This document shows positions 24,315-32,886 of a stretch of DNA of 64,000 nt, piece after piece. The position numbers and the translations under genes were made by a program. Origin of the DNA: Mesosutterella porci (GTDB lineage Bacteria > Pseudomonadota > Gammaproteobacteria > Burkholderiales > Burkholderiaceae_F). The notes below the pieces were generated by a model. That model was given only the letters and a program-made list of their open reading frames with translations. It made no database searches and was not told the DNA's origin. The stretch spans positions 248,001 through 312,000 of the forward strand of contig NZ_JAKNCT010000001.1 of the NCBI RefSeq assembly GCF_022134585.1, written 5' to 3'. Numbering within the stretch: the stretch's first letter is position 1; every line of letters starts with the position of its first letter.

Positions 24315-26113
24315 AAAAAGCCGTGTTTTTCCCGCTTCTTCTTGCGCTCTCGCTTCAGGCGCTCGCCTCCGGCATCCCGGTGGTCGACGCCGCGGCACTC
24401 TCCCAGTCGCTGCAGAACTACCTGCAGCTCGCGCAGCAGTACCAGATGCTCGTGAGCCAGTATGAGCAGCAGCTGCGCGCCTACCGCTCCATGAACGGGA
24501 CGAGGGCCCTGGGGCGGCTGCTTTGGAATCCGGCGCTGCAAAGCGCGCTGCCGGAGGACTTCCGGGAGACGCTTCGGGCGGCCGCGAGGCTGGGCGAGGC
24601 GGGGCTCACCGCTTCGGCGCGGCGCCTCTACGACGAGTCGGGGGCGGCAAAGCGCTGCGAGGCCTTCCCCGCGCGGGAGCGCGTCGCCTGCGTGCGCGAG
24701 GCCGCGGCCTCGGCCCAGGCGCTCGACCTCTTCGGCAGGGAGGCGGAGACGATGTCGCGCCGGGCGAAGACGATCGAGTCCCTGATGGATGCGATCAACG
24801 GGGCGGAGGACGCAAAGTCGACCGCGGACCTCACGGCCCGGATCGCAGCCGAATCGGCCGCACTGCAGGCCGAAAAGCTCCGGGTCGACGCACTTCGGGC
24901 GATCGCCGAGGAAACCCGGCTCGAGGCCGGGCGCGAGGCAAGAAAGGCCGCCCGAGAGCGCTTTGCCGTGCGGGCGGACTGGAAAAGCATCTGGAGTGAA
25001 GCCATGGGAGCGTTCGAAAACTTCGGACTCGCGGTCGAGTCCCAGATCTCGGGATTTTCCGAGAGCGTCTCCTCGCAGCTCATCGCGGGGCTTGGCCCCA
25101 TCGCCGCCGCCTCGATCACGATCTACGTAACCGCACGGGCCTGGGCGATCCTGATGGGCCGCGAAAACGGCGCGGTCGGCGGTCTCATTCTCTCAACGGC
25201 TCGCTGCGCACTCGTCGCCTTCTTTGCGCTCAACGCCGGGAACTACACCGCCTACGCTCTCTCGGCGGCCGGAGGGCTGGAGTCGTGGCTGCTGCAGACG
25301 CTGCCGGGCTCCCCGCGCAGCGCCTGGGCCGCGATCGATGCGCTCTGGGCGGCCTGCGCGGGCGGAATCGAGTCGCTCTGGGGGCTGCTCGATGCCTACG
25401 GGATGACGCATTTGGGCGAGGAAATCCTCACCGCGCTCTGCGTGGTCGCAATGACGGTGCTTGGAGTGCTGCTCACCTCGGCCTCGCTCGGGGTGCTGCT
25501 GCTCGCAAAGATCGCGCTCGCCCTCACGCTGGGGTTCGGGCCCGCGTTTCTCTGCTGCCTCATGTTCCCCGCGACCCGCGGCTGGTTCGACCCGTGGCTG
25601 CGCTCGACCCTCACCTACGTCTTCACCGTCGTGATGGCCGGGGCCGTGCTGCTTTTCTTCTCGGGGCTTTTCACCGAGCGGATCGCGCGCGTTGCGGCCG
25701 CGGCCTCGGGCAACGCCGGCCCCGACGTCTTCGGCGTCTGGCTCGAGCTCGGGGTGACGCTCGTGATCACGCTCACCGCGAGCTCAATCATCAGGCTCAT
25801 TCCTTCGATCGCGGCAGGGCTCGCGGGCGGGGCCTCGATGCAGGCCGTGGGCCTGGGGGCGATGCTGGCCGGCGCCTTCGGACCCGCACGGGCGGCTGCG
25901 GGAGCGGCGGCCGCGGGCTTTGGCGCCGGAGCGGGCAGCGCCTCGGTCGCAGCGCTTGGCCGCAGGGTCCTCGGACACCGGGGGCTCGAGCAGCCCGGGG
26001 CCCTCCCGATGGCGGCCCTGGGCGCCGCGGCCGGCGGCGCGGGACGGCTCTCCGCCGCAGCGGCCAGGCGCCTCTCGCGCACCCTCCGGGACGCAAGAGG
26101 TGGCGGCCTGTGA
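24311..26113 (+). CDS. VirB5-VirB6 fusion protein
   Basis: This is a single 600-residue frame that joins two type IV secretion components normally made separately. Residues 1-20 are a signal peptide, and residues 21-225 are a helical VirB5-like minor pilin domain (SQSLQNYLQLAQQYQMLVSQ; long coiled helices; paired cysteines near 117 and 128). From residue 232 (MGAFENFGLAVES) begins VirB6, with about six membrane helices between residues 250 and 510 and an Ala/Gly-rich tail. The first ATG overlaps the virB4 stop (ATGA) behind AGGAGG. The internal ATG at 25004 has GGAG eight bases upstream, and an out-of-frame TGA sits just before it, as if two genes had been fused by a small indel. A separate VirB6 might still be made from it. 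The topology is compatible, because both joined ends lie in the periplasm. Confidence 0.82.
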   Translation: MKKAVFFPLLLALSLQALASGIPVVDAAALSQSLQNYLQLAQQYQMLVSQYEQQLRAYRSMNGTRALGRLLWNPALQSALPEDFRETLRAAARLGEAGLTASARRLYDESGAAKRCEAFPARERVACVREAAASAQALDLFGREAETMSRRAKTIESLMDAINGAEDAKSTADLTARIAAESAALQAEKLRVDALRAIAEETRLEAGREARKAARERFAVRADWKSIWSEAMGAFENFGLAVESQISGFSESVSSQLIAGLGPIAAASITIYVTARAWAILMGRENGAVGGLILSTARCALVAFFALNAGNYTAYALSAAGGLESWLLQTLPGSPRSAWAAIDALWAACAGGIESLWGLLDAYGMTHLGEEILTALCVVAMTVLGVLLTSASLGVLLLAKIALALTLGFGPAFLCCLMFPATRGWFDPWLRSTLTYVFTVVMAGAVLLFFSGLFTERIARVAAAASGNAGPDVFGVWLELGVTLVITLTASSIIRLIPSIAAGLAGGASMQAVGLGAMLAGAFGPARAAAGAAAAGFGAGAGSASVAALGRRVLGHRGLEQPGALPMAALGAAAGGAGRLSAAAARRLSRTLRDARGGGL

Positions 26114-26171
26114 TCTTCCCCCTCTTTCACGATTTTTCAAAGATAAACAGAATCTTAAAAGGACGAAACAA

Positions 26172-26312
26172 ATGAAATCGCCACTTCTTCAAATCGCCGC
26201 CGCGGCCCTCGCGGCGGTGCTCCTCGCGGGCTGCGCCTCCGGCGCCCCGGCTCTTCCGGAGCCTTCCGGCGAGTGCATTCCCGTGAACGCTCCCTCGGGA
26301 GGCGCGTCATGA
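26172..26312 (+). CDS. virB7: VirB7-like outer-membrane lipoprotein
   Basis: This small lipoprotein of 46 residues has signal peptide MKSPLLQIAAAALAAVLLAGC with lipobox LLAGC (Cys at about 21), leaving a mature chain of about 26 residues with one more cysteine (SGECIPVN). Small size, lipobox and position just before virB8 fit VirB7, which anchors the VirB9-VirB10 core complex to the outer membrane. AAGGA precedes the ATG, and the stop overlaps the start of virB8. Confidence 0.75.
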   Translation: MKSPLLQIAAAALAAVLLAGCASGAPALPEPSGECIPVNAPSGGAS

Positions 26313-27058
26313 AGCTGCCCCGGATTTTCCAAAGAAAGGCCCCTGCGGAAAAGGCTGCTGCGGTCCGCCAGAGCCCGTCCGGCACCGAAGCCTTCACGTT
26401 CGAAGCCGCACGCGAGGATCTCGCCGCGAAAAGCGAAGCCCGGGCCTGGCGCTGCGCCGCGGGGCTCGGGGTGCTCCTCGCGCTCGAGGCGGCGGCGCTT
26501 TGCGCGCTGCTGCCGCTTAAAAGCTCAGTGCCCTTCGTGGTCCAGGTCGACCGCAGCACGGGCGAGTCCGTGGTGCTGCCGATCGCGAACACGCGCGAGA
26601 TTCCCGCCTCCGAAGCCCAGGACAAGTACTGGCTCGGCCAGTACGTGCTCGCCCGCGAATCCTACGACTACCGGACGCTTGAAAACGACTACATCAGGAC
26701 CCGGGAGCTTTCAACCCGCTCCGTCTTCGAGCCCTACGCCTCGCAGTTCGGGCAGAAGGAGGGGTCGCTCGAGAAGCTCTACGGCGACAGCCGGGAGATC
26801 CGCGTGAAGCTCCTCTCGGTGGTCCCCAACGGCAACGGCGTGGCCACCGTGCGGTTTGCCAAGACCCTGCGCAGCACCCGCAGCGGGATGACCGAGCGCG
26901 AGTCGCGCTGGACCGCGACCCTGGGCTACGAGTACCACCCCGAGTTCAAGGCGACCGAGGCCTCGAGGCTCGTGAACCCGTTCGGCTTCCGCGTGACCTC
27001 CTACCGGGTGGACGAGGAGGTGGGGCGCGAGCCCGAGCCCCCGAAGGAGGCGTCATGA
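26309..27058 (+). CDS. virB8: VirB8-like assembly factor
   Basis: This is a bitopic inner-membrane protein that nucleates assembly of the secretion channel. At 249 residues it has a cytoplasmic N-terminus, one membrane helix at about residues 45-65, and a periplasmic NTF2-like domain (QVDRSTGES, SYDYRTLENDYIRTRELS, ATLGYEYHPEF). NPFGFRVTSYRVDEE at the C-terminus is typical. The start overlaps the virB7 stop and GGGAGG lies upstream. It is followed by virB9 with a 4-base overlap. Confidence 0.93.
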   Translation: MKLPRIFQRKAPAEKAAAVRQSPSGTEAFTFEAAREDLAAKSEARAWRCAAGLGVLLALEAAALCALLPLKSSVPFVVQVDRSTGESVVLPIANTREIPASEAQDKYWLGQYVLARESYDYRTLENDYIRTRELSTRSVFEPYASQFGQKEGSLEKLYGDSREIRVKLLSVVPNGNGVATVRFAKTLRSTRSGMTERESRWTATLGYEYHPEFKATEASRLVNPFGFRVTSYRVDEEVGREPEPPKEAS

Positions 27059-27852
27059 AGCGCGCGCTTTTCACGCTCTGCTGCGCCGCGGCCGCCGCTT
27101 CCTCGCCGGTGCCGGCGTCCGCAGGCGCGCGGGTCGCGCAGCGGCTCTACGACCCGGGCGAAGTCGTCCCGCTCCTCACCGCCGGGGGGCTCGTGACCAC
27201 CGTGGTCTTCGAGCAGGGCGAGGTGATCCAAAGCTACGTCTCGGGCTTCAGCTCCGCCTGGTCATTCGCGGCCGAAGGCAACCGCCTCTACCTCAAGCCC
27301 AGGGCCCCGAAGGCCGCGACGAATCTCACCGTCGCGACCGACCGGCGCATTTACCTCTTCGACCTGCGGGTCGCAAAAAGCCCCTCAAAGGCGCTCTACC
27401 GGCTCACTTTCCTTTACCCCGGGACGAAGGCAAAACGCGCTTCGAAAAGCCCCGCCGCAGCCTCGTCCCTCCTTCCCGCGCCGAACGCGGCCCTCAACGG
27501 GAACTGGGCCATGCGCCTCGGGAGCGATCCGCAGTCCCGGGGAATCGCCCCGGTCTGGATGGCGGACGACGGGCGCTTCACCTACCTCAGGTTCGCGCCG
27601 GGCGCGGATCTCCCCGCGGCCTTCTGCCGCAGGGGGCAAGAGGAGTCGATCGCGAACTTTCACCTCGAGGAGGACGGGACGCTCGTTATACACGGCGTGT
27701 GCACCGAACTCAGGCTGAGGTCCGGGCAGGCCGTGGTCGGGCTCTATGCGGAAGGCGAGCACGGGCAGAGGAACCGGACGCCCGCCGCGCTGAAGGCCGA
27801 AGAGCCGCAGGAAGAGAAGAAGGAGGAGGACGACGATGAAAGCGGAAGATGA
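27055..27852 (+). CDS. virB9: VirB9-like core-complex protein
   Basis: VirB9 forms the outer-membrane core ring with VirB7 and VirB10. At 265 residues it has a signal peptide ending near VPASAGA, an N-terminal domain with RLYDPGEVVPLLTAGG and TNLTVATDRRIYLFDLRV, and a C-terminal beta domain (RGIAPVWMADDGRFTYLRF). The last 25 residues are a highly acidic tail (EEKKEEDDDESG) not usual for the family. The acidic tail overlaps the start of virB10 by 17 bases in another frame. Confidence 0.92.
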   Translation: MKRALFTLCCAAAAASSPVPASAGARVAQRLYDPGEVVPLLTAGGLVTTVVFEQGEVIQSYVSGFSSAWSFAAEGNRLYLKPRAPKAATNLTVATDRRIYLFDLRVAKSPSKALYRLTFLYPGTKAKRASKSPAAASSLLPAPNAALNGNWAMRLGSDPQSRGIAPVWMADDGRFTYLRFAPGADLPAAFCRRGQEESIANFHLEEDGTLVIHGVCTELRLRSGQAVVGLYAEGEHGQRNRTPAALKAEEPQEEKKEEDDDESGR

Positions 27853-29020
27853 AAAGGCGGAAAAGCCCCTGGCCGACCAGGCTGGGGTGACTCACCTCGA
27901 CGCGAAGGCGAGAAACCTCAGGGCCGCGGCAGCTGCGGCTGCCGCGGTGGCGGTCCTCGGCGCGGCCGCCGGGGTCGTCTTCTGGAAATGGGAGGGAAGG
28001 GGCGGGGCCGCCACTCCGGCCGCCTCCTCGGGCGCCGATGCCGGCGCCCTTGAGACAAGCAGCAGAACGCTGAAGATCGAGCCCCTGCCTGAAAGCGCCC
28101 TCGCCCCGGGGAGGGACGCACGGATTAAGCCCGCTTCAAGCCCCGCGGCAGGGGAGCCTTCCCCAGGAGAGAAAGCCGCCCAGGGGGCCCGGACGCGGGC
28201 CGCGGCTCCCGACCCGGTCCGGGTACCCAGCATCCGCGAGGCCGCGGGGAGGGAGGCCCCGGAAGCCGACCCGCGCTTTACCTCTCCGCTTGAGGCCGGG
28301 ACGGGGATAGCCCCGGGCGGCCAGGCAGCCTCCGGAAACAGGCTCGGAGGAAAAGCCGCTTCGGCGCCTGCCCCGCAGGACACCGACGCGAGGCTCCGGG
28401 GCACGTTCGCCCCCGGGGCGCGGGCCGGGATGGTCCGCGGACGCAGCCTCAGGATCGCCCGCGGCACGGCGATCGAGTGCCTTCTCACCACCCGTATCGA
28501 CACCACGGTACCGGGTCCCGCAGCCTGCGTGATCCCTCGCGACGTCTATTCGGAGGACGGCAGGACGCTGCTTCTCGAAAAAGGCTCGAAAGCCTTCGGC
28601 GAATACCGCGGCGCGGTCCAGCACGGACTTGCCCGCATCTTCCTGCTCTGGACCCGGATAGAGACCCCGAGCGGGGTCGCCGTGAACCTCAACTCGCCCG
28701 CGGCCGACGCGCTGGGCGGGGCGGGCCTTGACGGCACGGTCGACCGCCACTGGTGGGAGCGCTTCGGCAGCGCCCTGCTCTTCTCGCTCGTCTCCGACGC
28801 CTTTGACTTCGGAGTCGCCCGCGAGACGGACGCGAACGGGGGCGTCAACTACTACGCGAACACCTCGGAGAGCATGTCGGGGCTCATCGCCGAGGCGATG
28901 CGGCACGCGGGCGACATCCCGCCCACGCTCACGCGCGCTCAGGGCACGAGGCTTACGATCATCGCCGCACGCGACCTCGACTTCAGCGGCGTGTATGCCG
29001 GAGGGGAGACTCAGCCATGA
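27836..29020 (+). CDS. virB10: VirB10-like core-complex protein
   Basis: VirB10 spans from the inner to the outer membrane and transmits energy to the channel. The 394-residue protein has a short cytoplasmic N-terminus, a membrane helix at about residues 28-50, a long Pro/Ala/Gly-rich periplasmic linker to about residue 180, and the beta-barrel TrbI domain (GTAIECLLTTRIDTTVPGP, LLEKGSKAFGEYRGAVQHG, RIETPSGVAVNLNSPAADALG, GLDGTVDRHWWERFG). All hallmarks are present. It is coupled to virB9 and virB11 by overlaps. Confidence 0.95.
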   Translation: MKAEDEKAEKPLADQAGVTHLDAKARNLRAAAAAAAAVAVLGAAAGVVFWKWEGRGGAATPAASSGADAGALETSSRTLKIEPLPESALAPGRDARIKPASSPAAGEPSPGEKAAQGARTRAAAPDPVRVPSIREAAGREAPEADPRFTSPLEAGTGIAPGGQAASGNRLGGKAASAPAPQDTDARLRGTFAPGARAGMVRGRSLRIARGTAIECLLTTRIDTTVPGPAACVIPRDVYSEDGRTLLLEKGSKAFGEYRGAVQHGLARIFLLWTRIETPSGVAVNLNSPAADALGGAGLDGTVDRHWWERFGSALLFSLVSDAFDFGVARETDANGGVNYYANTSESMSGLIAEAMRHAGDIPPTLTRAQGTRLTIIAARDLDFSGVYAGGETQP

Positions 29021-30078
29021 GCCGGAGCCTTGCGCGCGACGCGACGCTCTCTTTCGAGCTCGAGCCCCTCGCGCCCTTTCTCGAAGATCCGGCCGCGACC
29101 GAAATCTGCGTGAACGGCCCGGGCGCGGCCTTCGTGCTGGCGGGCGGCCTCTGGCGCGAGGAGCCCTGCCCCGGGCTCACTCCCGGGCGGCTCTCGGACC
29201 TCGCCAACGCGGCCGCGGTCTACGCGGGCCGGCCCTTCGGCAGCCTCTCGCCGCTGCTTTCGATGACGCTTCCGGGCGGCGAGCGGGCGCAGTTCGCGGG
29301 ACCCCCGGCCGCGCCGGAAGGCCGGCTCTACGTCTCGATCCGCCGCCCCGCAGACCGGGTGCGCACCGTGGACGAATTCCTGCGCGAGGGATTTTTCGAC
29401 GCGCCGGGCCCGGGCCGGCAAGAGGATCCGGGGGAGCTCGCCCGGCTTTTCTCGCGCGCCGCCGGCACCGGGCCGGAGGCGCCCGCGGCCCGGGCCGCCT
29501 TTCTCAAGCTCGCCGTCGCGCTGCAGAAAAACATCGTGATCGCGGGCGAGACGGGCTCGGGCAAAACCACCTTCATGAAGGCGCTCATGCAGGAGATCCC
29601 CGCCTCTGAGCGGATCCTCACGATCGAGGACGTCCCGGAGCTTCGCGCGGGGCTGCCGCGGCACCGCAACCAGGTGAACCTCTTCTACCCCCCGGAAGCC
29701 CGCGACGGCGACCCGCTTTCGGCCGGGCGGCTGCTGCGGGCCGCGCTTCGCATGAAGCCCGACCGGATCCTCATCGCGGAGCTGCGCGGCGCGGAGACCT
29801 ACGAGTTCCTGAACGCCTGCCTTACCGGGCACGGGGGTTCGATCACCTCCTGCCACGCCGGAGGGTGCGAGGAGGCGCGCGAATACCTGCTGCTCAAAGT
29901 CCTGCAGTCCGAGGCGGGCTCGAGGCTCACCGAATCCGCAATCCGGCGCCTGATCGGCCTCACGGTGGACGTGATCGTGCACGTGAGCGCCCGCGGCCCC
30001 GGCCGCCGGGCGGACGAGCTCTGGTACCGGGGTGCGGCGGGAAACGCAGGGAATTCCAAACAGGACGCATCAACTTAA
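29017..30078 (+). CDS. virB11: VirB11 ATPase
   Basis: This is a hexameric traffic ATPase on the cytoplasmic face of the channel. At 353 residues it has an N-terminal domain with ATEICVNGPG, Walker A GETGSGKT at residues 177-184, an Asp box (ILTIEDVPEL), a His box region and Walker B within RMKPDRILIAELRGAE. TGHGGSITSCHAGG is the expected motif downstream. Its start overlaps the virB10 stop. It ends the core virB block, and a 47-base AT-rich gap follows. Confidence 0.94.
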   Translation: MSRSLARDATLSFELEPLAPFLEDPAATEICVNGPGAAFVLAGGLWREEPCPGLTPGRLSDLANAAAVYAGRPFGSLSPLLSMTLPGGERAQFAGPPAAPEGRLYVSIRRPADRVRTVDEFLREGFFDAPGPGRQEDPGELARLFSRAAGTGPEAPAARAAFLKLAVALQKNIVIAGETGSGKTTFMKALMQEIPASERILTIEDVPELRAGLPRHRNQVNLFYPPEARDGDPLSAGRLLRAALRMKPDRILIAELRGAETYEFLNACLTGHGGSITSCHAGGCEEAREYLLLKVLQSEAGSRLTESAIRRLIGLTVDVIVHVSARGPGRRADELWYRGAAGNAGNSKQDAST

Positions 30079-30125
30079 TTAAACAAATTTTGTAAATAAA
30101 AACGCGTTTAAAGGAGCTTCAAGCA
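30079..30125. promoter_or_regulatory. AT-rich spacer with palindromes inside the conjugation operon
   Basis: This is the only AT-rich gap in an otherwise overlapping gene block. It contains the palindromes TTAATTAA and AAACGCGTTT (30100-30109) and a near-palindrome ACAAATTTTGT, followed by AAAGGAG. An internal promoter or operator is possible but unproven. Confidence 0.35.
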
Positions 30126-30902
30126 ATGCCAAACCACGTGAAGAACATCCTTGACTTCGAAGGCGAAGAGGCCGACATCGAGCGCCTCAAGTTTGAAACC
30201 CAGTCCCCGGGAGCCCCGGGCGAGGAGGACCTCGTGCTCGACTTCAACCGGCTTATCCCCATGCCCGCCTCGCTCGAGATGGTGGGCGACGGGGTACCGG
30301 GACTCTCGACCGCGGCGCTTCTGCTGATGAGGGGCGAGTCCGTCCCGGAGTCCCTGTCCTGGGACGCGGACCTCATTCTGAGGCGCTTCGGCGAGGACGG
30401 CCCGAAGGCGGGGCTGGGCGGCCCCGGGGATCTCCCCGGATTCATCCGGCGCGCGTCGCTCGACCACAGCTACGGGATCGACCTGCGGCTGGGAAAGTCC
30501 GGGCTCGAAAACCTGCGCCGCTACGGCGCCGTGAGCTGGTACGAATGGCGGGTCGAACACTGGGGGACGAAATGGAACAGCTACATGCCCACCGAGGACG
30601 GCAGACGCATCTCCTTTCTCACGGCCTGGACGCCGCCCGAGCCCGTCTACAAGGCACTCTCCGAGCGTTTCCCGCGGGTCGCCTTCACGCTTCGCTGCGC
30701 CATCGAGGGCGAGGACCGCACGTACTGGGAGGGCCGCTACGAAAACGGCGCCTGCCGCTCGATGCGCGCGATCGAGGACCCCGCGCGGCTCGAGGCGATC
30801 TGGGCCGAGGCGGGCACGCCCTTTGTCTTTCGGGAGCGGGCGCTGCAGAAAGCGGCGCAGCCTTCCCGCTCTCCCCGAGGCGGCCGGAGCCGCTCGCTCT
30901 GA
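30126..30902 (+). CDS. Api92/YubB-like protein of unknown function
   Basis: This 258-residue cytoplasmic protein resembles the Api92/YubB (DUF1281) family with a ferredoxin-like fold, found on plasmids, phages and conjugative elements. Support comes from the start MPNHVKNILDFEGEEADIERL, the segment FNRLIPMPASLEM, and the diagnostic WYEWRVEHWGTKWNSYMP followed by FLTAWTPPEPVYKALSERFP. No catalytic motif is evident and the role in transfer is unknown. The ATG has AAAGGAG upstream. The C-terminus is basic and Ser/Arg-rich. Confidence 0.7.
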   Translation: MPNHVKNILDFEGEEADIERLKFETQSPGAPGEEDLVLDFNRLIPMPASLEMVGDGVPGLSTAALLLMRGESVPESLSWDADLILRRFGEDGPKAGLGGPGDLPGFIRRASLDHSYGIDLRLGKSGLENLRRYGAVSWYEWRVEHWGTKWNSYMPTEDGRRISFLTAWTPPEPVYKALSERFPRVAFTLRCAIEGEDRTYWEGRYENGACRSMRAIEDPARLEAIWAEAGTPFVFRERALQKAAQPSRSPRGGRSRSL

Positions 30903-30920
30903 AAAAGGAGGACGCCGGCC

Positions 30921-31376
30921 ATGAAAGAAAGGCTTACGCGCGGTCAGCTCCTTTTCGGGGCGCTCGGGGCGGCGGGGGCAGCCGCCGTGATCCTTGCGAT
31001 GCTCACCGTCTCGGGGGCTCTGTTTCTGCGGGCCTATGGGCTCAATCCCCGGGCCGCAGCCCCCTTGACGATCCCCGCCTACTGGCGAACCTACGGGAAG
31101 GAGGCCCCGCCCAGGCTTCGCGCCGCGATGGCGTTTTTCCTCCTTCTGCCCTGGCTTGCCTTTGGCGGGGCTGGTGTGGCTTGCCGCCTCGGAGCGCAGA
31201 CGGCGGCCACTGCACGGCGATGCGCGCTTTGCGGGCCGCGCGGAGATCCGCCGCGCGGGGCTTCTGGGCAGCGCCTCGGACCCGCGCTCGATCCTCATCG
31301 GGAAGTGGCGGGGCGAATTTCTCGCCTTCGCCGGGAGCCAGTTCGCGCTGCTTGCCGCTCCGACCCGCTCGGGTAA
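30921..31376 (+). pseudogene. virD4: N-terminal membrane part of VirD4, cut off by a frameshift
   Basis: The first 75 or so codons encode the transmembrane region of the coupling protein: two hydrophobic helices (LLFGALGAAGAAAVILAML and AAMAFFLLLPWLAFGG) flanking the loop IPAYWRTYGKEAPPR, which is typical of VirD4/TraG. Beyond about 31165 the frame turns into meaningless Arg/Cys-rich sequence, while the correct continuation (GLVWLAASERRRRPLHGDARFA) is in the next frame. A single extra base, perhaps in GGGG at 31165-31168, would explain it. GGAGG precedes the ATG. It is read together with the following entry as one broken gene. Confidence 0.75.
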
Positions 31377-32874
31377 GGGAGTCGGGGTGGTGGTCCCCAA
31401 CTGCCTGCACTACGGCGAAAGCCTCATCGTGCTCGACATCAAGGAGGAGAACTTCGACCTCACCTCGCGCTACCGGCGCGACGTCCTGGGCGAAGAGGTC
31501 TATCTCTTCGCCCCCTTCAACCCCGAGGGGCGCACCCACCAGTGGAACCCCCTCTCCTACGTCTCAAAGGATCCCGCGGACCGGATCGGGGACCTCGACT
31601 CGATCGCGGCCTCGCTTTTCTCCACCTCGTCGGAAAAGGAGCGGTTCTGGTCCGAGAACGCGAAGGACCTCTTCCGGGGGCTCGCGCTTTTCGTGCTGGA
31701 GACCCCAGGGATCCCCCACACGATGGGCGAAATCCTGCGCCAGGCCTCGGGCTGCGGCAGGCCGCTCAAGGAGCACGTCGAGGAGGAGGCGAAGCGGGCC
31801 GCGGAGGAGGGCCGGCCCTACAGCCGCGCCTGCCTCGACTCGCTCAACCGCGTGCTCCAGAACGGAGAGAACACGCTCACCTCAATCCTGTCAACCTTCA
31901 ACGTGCCGATGCTCGCCTTCCAGAACCCGCGGGTCGACGCCGCCACTTCATCCGACACCCCGGGGTTCGACCTGAGGGAGGTGAGGCGGCGCCGCATGAC
32001 GGTCTACCTCGGAATCTCGCCCGACCGGCTGAGCCAGGCGCGCGTGATCGTGAACCTCTTTTTCGAGCAGCTGCTCAACCTCAACACGCGGCGGCTCCCC
32101 GCCCAGGACCCGGAGCTGCGCTACCAGTGCCTGCTCATCCTGGACGAGTTCACCTCGATCGGCAGGATCCCGATGATCGCGCAGGCCGTCGCCTACATGG
32201 CGGGCTACAACATGCGGCTGCTCACCGTGATCCAGAACAAGAGTCAGCTGGAGAGCGTCTACGGGCGGGCCCAGGCGGTCACCCTGATGGCGAACCACGC
32301 CCTGCAGGTGATCTACGCGCCCTCGCCCGTCGTGATGGACGATGCGCGCGAGTACAGCGAGATGCTGGGCTACAGCACGGTGCCCGCCCGCTCGAGGACG
32401 AGAAGCCTGGGTTCGCTCAAGGGCAGCCGCTCGGAGAGCGTCTCCGAGCAGCGCCGCGCCCTGATGCTGCCCCAGGAGATGCGCGAGCTCGGGACGAGGC
32501 GCGAGATCATCGCCTGCGAGAACACGCGCCCGGTCCTCGCGCAAAAGATCCGCTACTACGAGGAGCCGCTCTTCAAGGCGAGGCTCCTCGGCTCAATCCG
32601 AAGCGACATCCCGCGGCTCGCGCCGCGCAGGGACCCGCCGCCCGCGCCGAAGGAGCCCCCGCCCCGGCCTCAGGAGAGCCCCGGCGGGAAAGCCGCCGCC
32701 CGCCCCGCCCGGGCCTTCTGCGAAGGCCTTCGCGCGAAGGACAAGGAGATGGAGCAGGCGCTGTCCGACACGGCGTTTTCCTATTTCGAAGTGCTCCGGG
32801 GAAGAACCCCTGCGGCCTCCGGGCCGCGCCCGGCGCAAAGCGCCGGTGCCGCCCCGGAAAACCAGACACCTTAA
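31156..32874 (+). CDS. virD4: VirD4-type coupling ATPase, main part (frameshifted)
   Basis: This is the type IV coupling protein that links the relaxosome to the VirB channel and pumps DNA. The cytoplasmic part is complete: Walker A APTRSGKG at about residues 68-75 of this frame, RFWSENAKDLFRGLALFVLE, Walker B LLILDEF at about 330, and TVIQNKSQLESVYGR with the conserved C-terminal RALMLPQEMREL. A proline-rich tail of about 90 residues follows. The membrane anchor is in a different frame upstream, so without frame correction this protein would lack its anchor and would have to start at a TTG. Conjugation would then probably fail. A sequencing error or programmed shift cannot be excluded. Confidence 0.85.
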   Translation: MPLAGLVWLAASERRRRPLHGDARFAGRAEIRRAGLLGSASDPRSILIGKWRGEFLAFAGSQFALLAAPTRSGKGVGVVVPNCLHYGESLIVLDIKEENFDLTSRYRRDVLGEEVYLFAPFNPEGRTHQWNPLSYVSKDPADRIGDLDSIAASLFSTSSEKERFWSENAKDLFRGLALFVLETPGIPHTMGEILRQASGCGRPLKEHVEEEAKRAAEEGRPYSRACLDSLNRVLQNGENTLTSILSTFNVPMLAFQNPRVDAATSSDTPGFDLREVRRRRMTVYLGISPDRLSQARVIVNLFFEQLLNLNTRRLPAQDPELRYQCLLILDEFTSIGRIPMIAQAVAYMAGYNMRLLTVIQNKSQLESVYGRAQAVTLMANHALQVIYAPSPVVMDDAREYSEMLGYSTVPARSRTRSLGSLKGSRSESVSEQRRALMLPQEMRELGTRREIIACENTRPVLAQKIRYYEEPLFKARLLGSIRSDIPRLAPRRDPPPAPKEPPPRPQESPGGKAAARPARAFCEGLRAKDKEMEQALSDTAFSYFEVLRGRTPAASGPRPAQSAGAAPENQTP

Positions 32875-32886
32875 AGGAAAGAAGAC

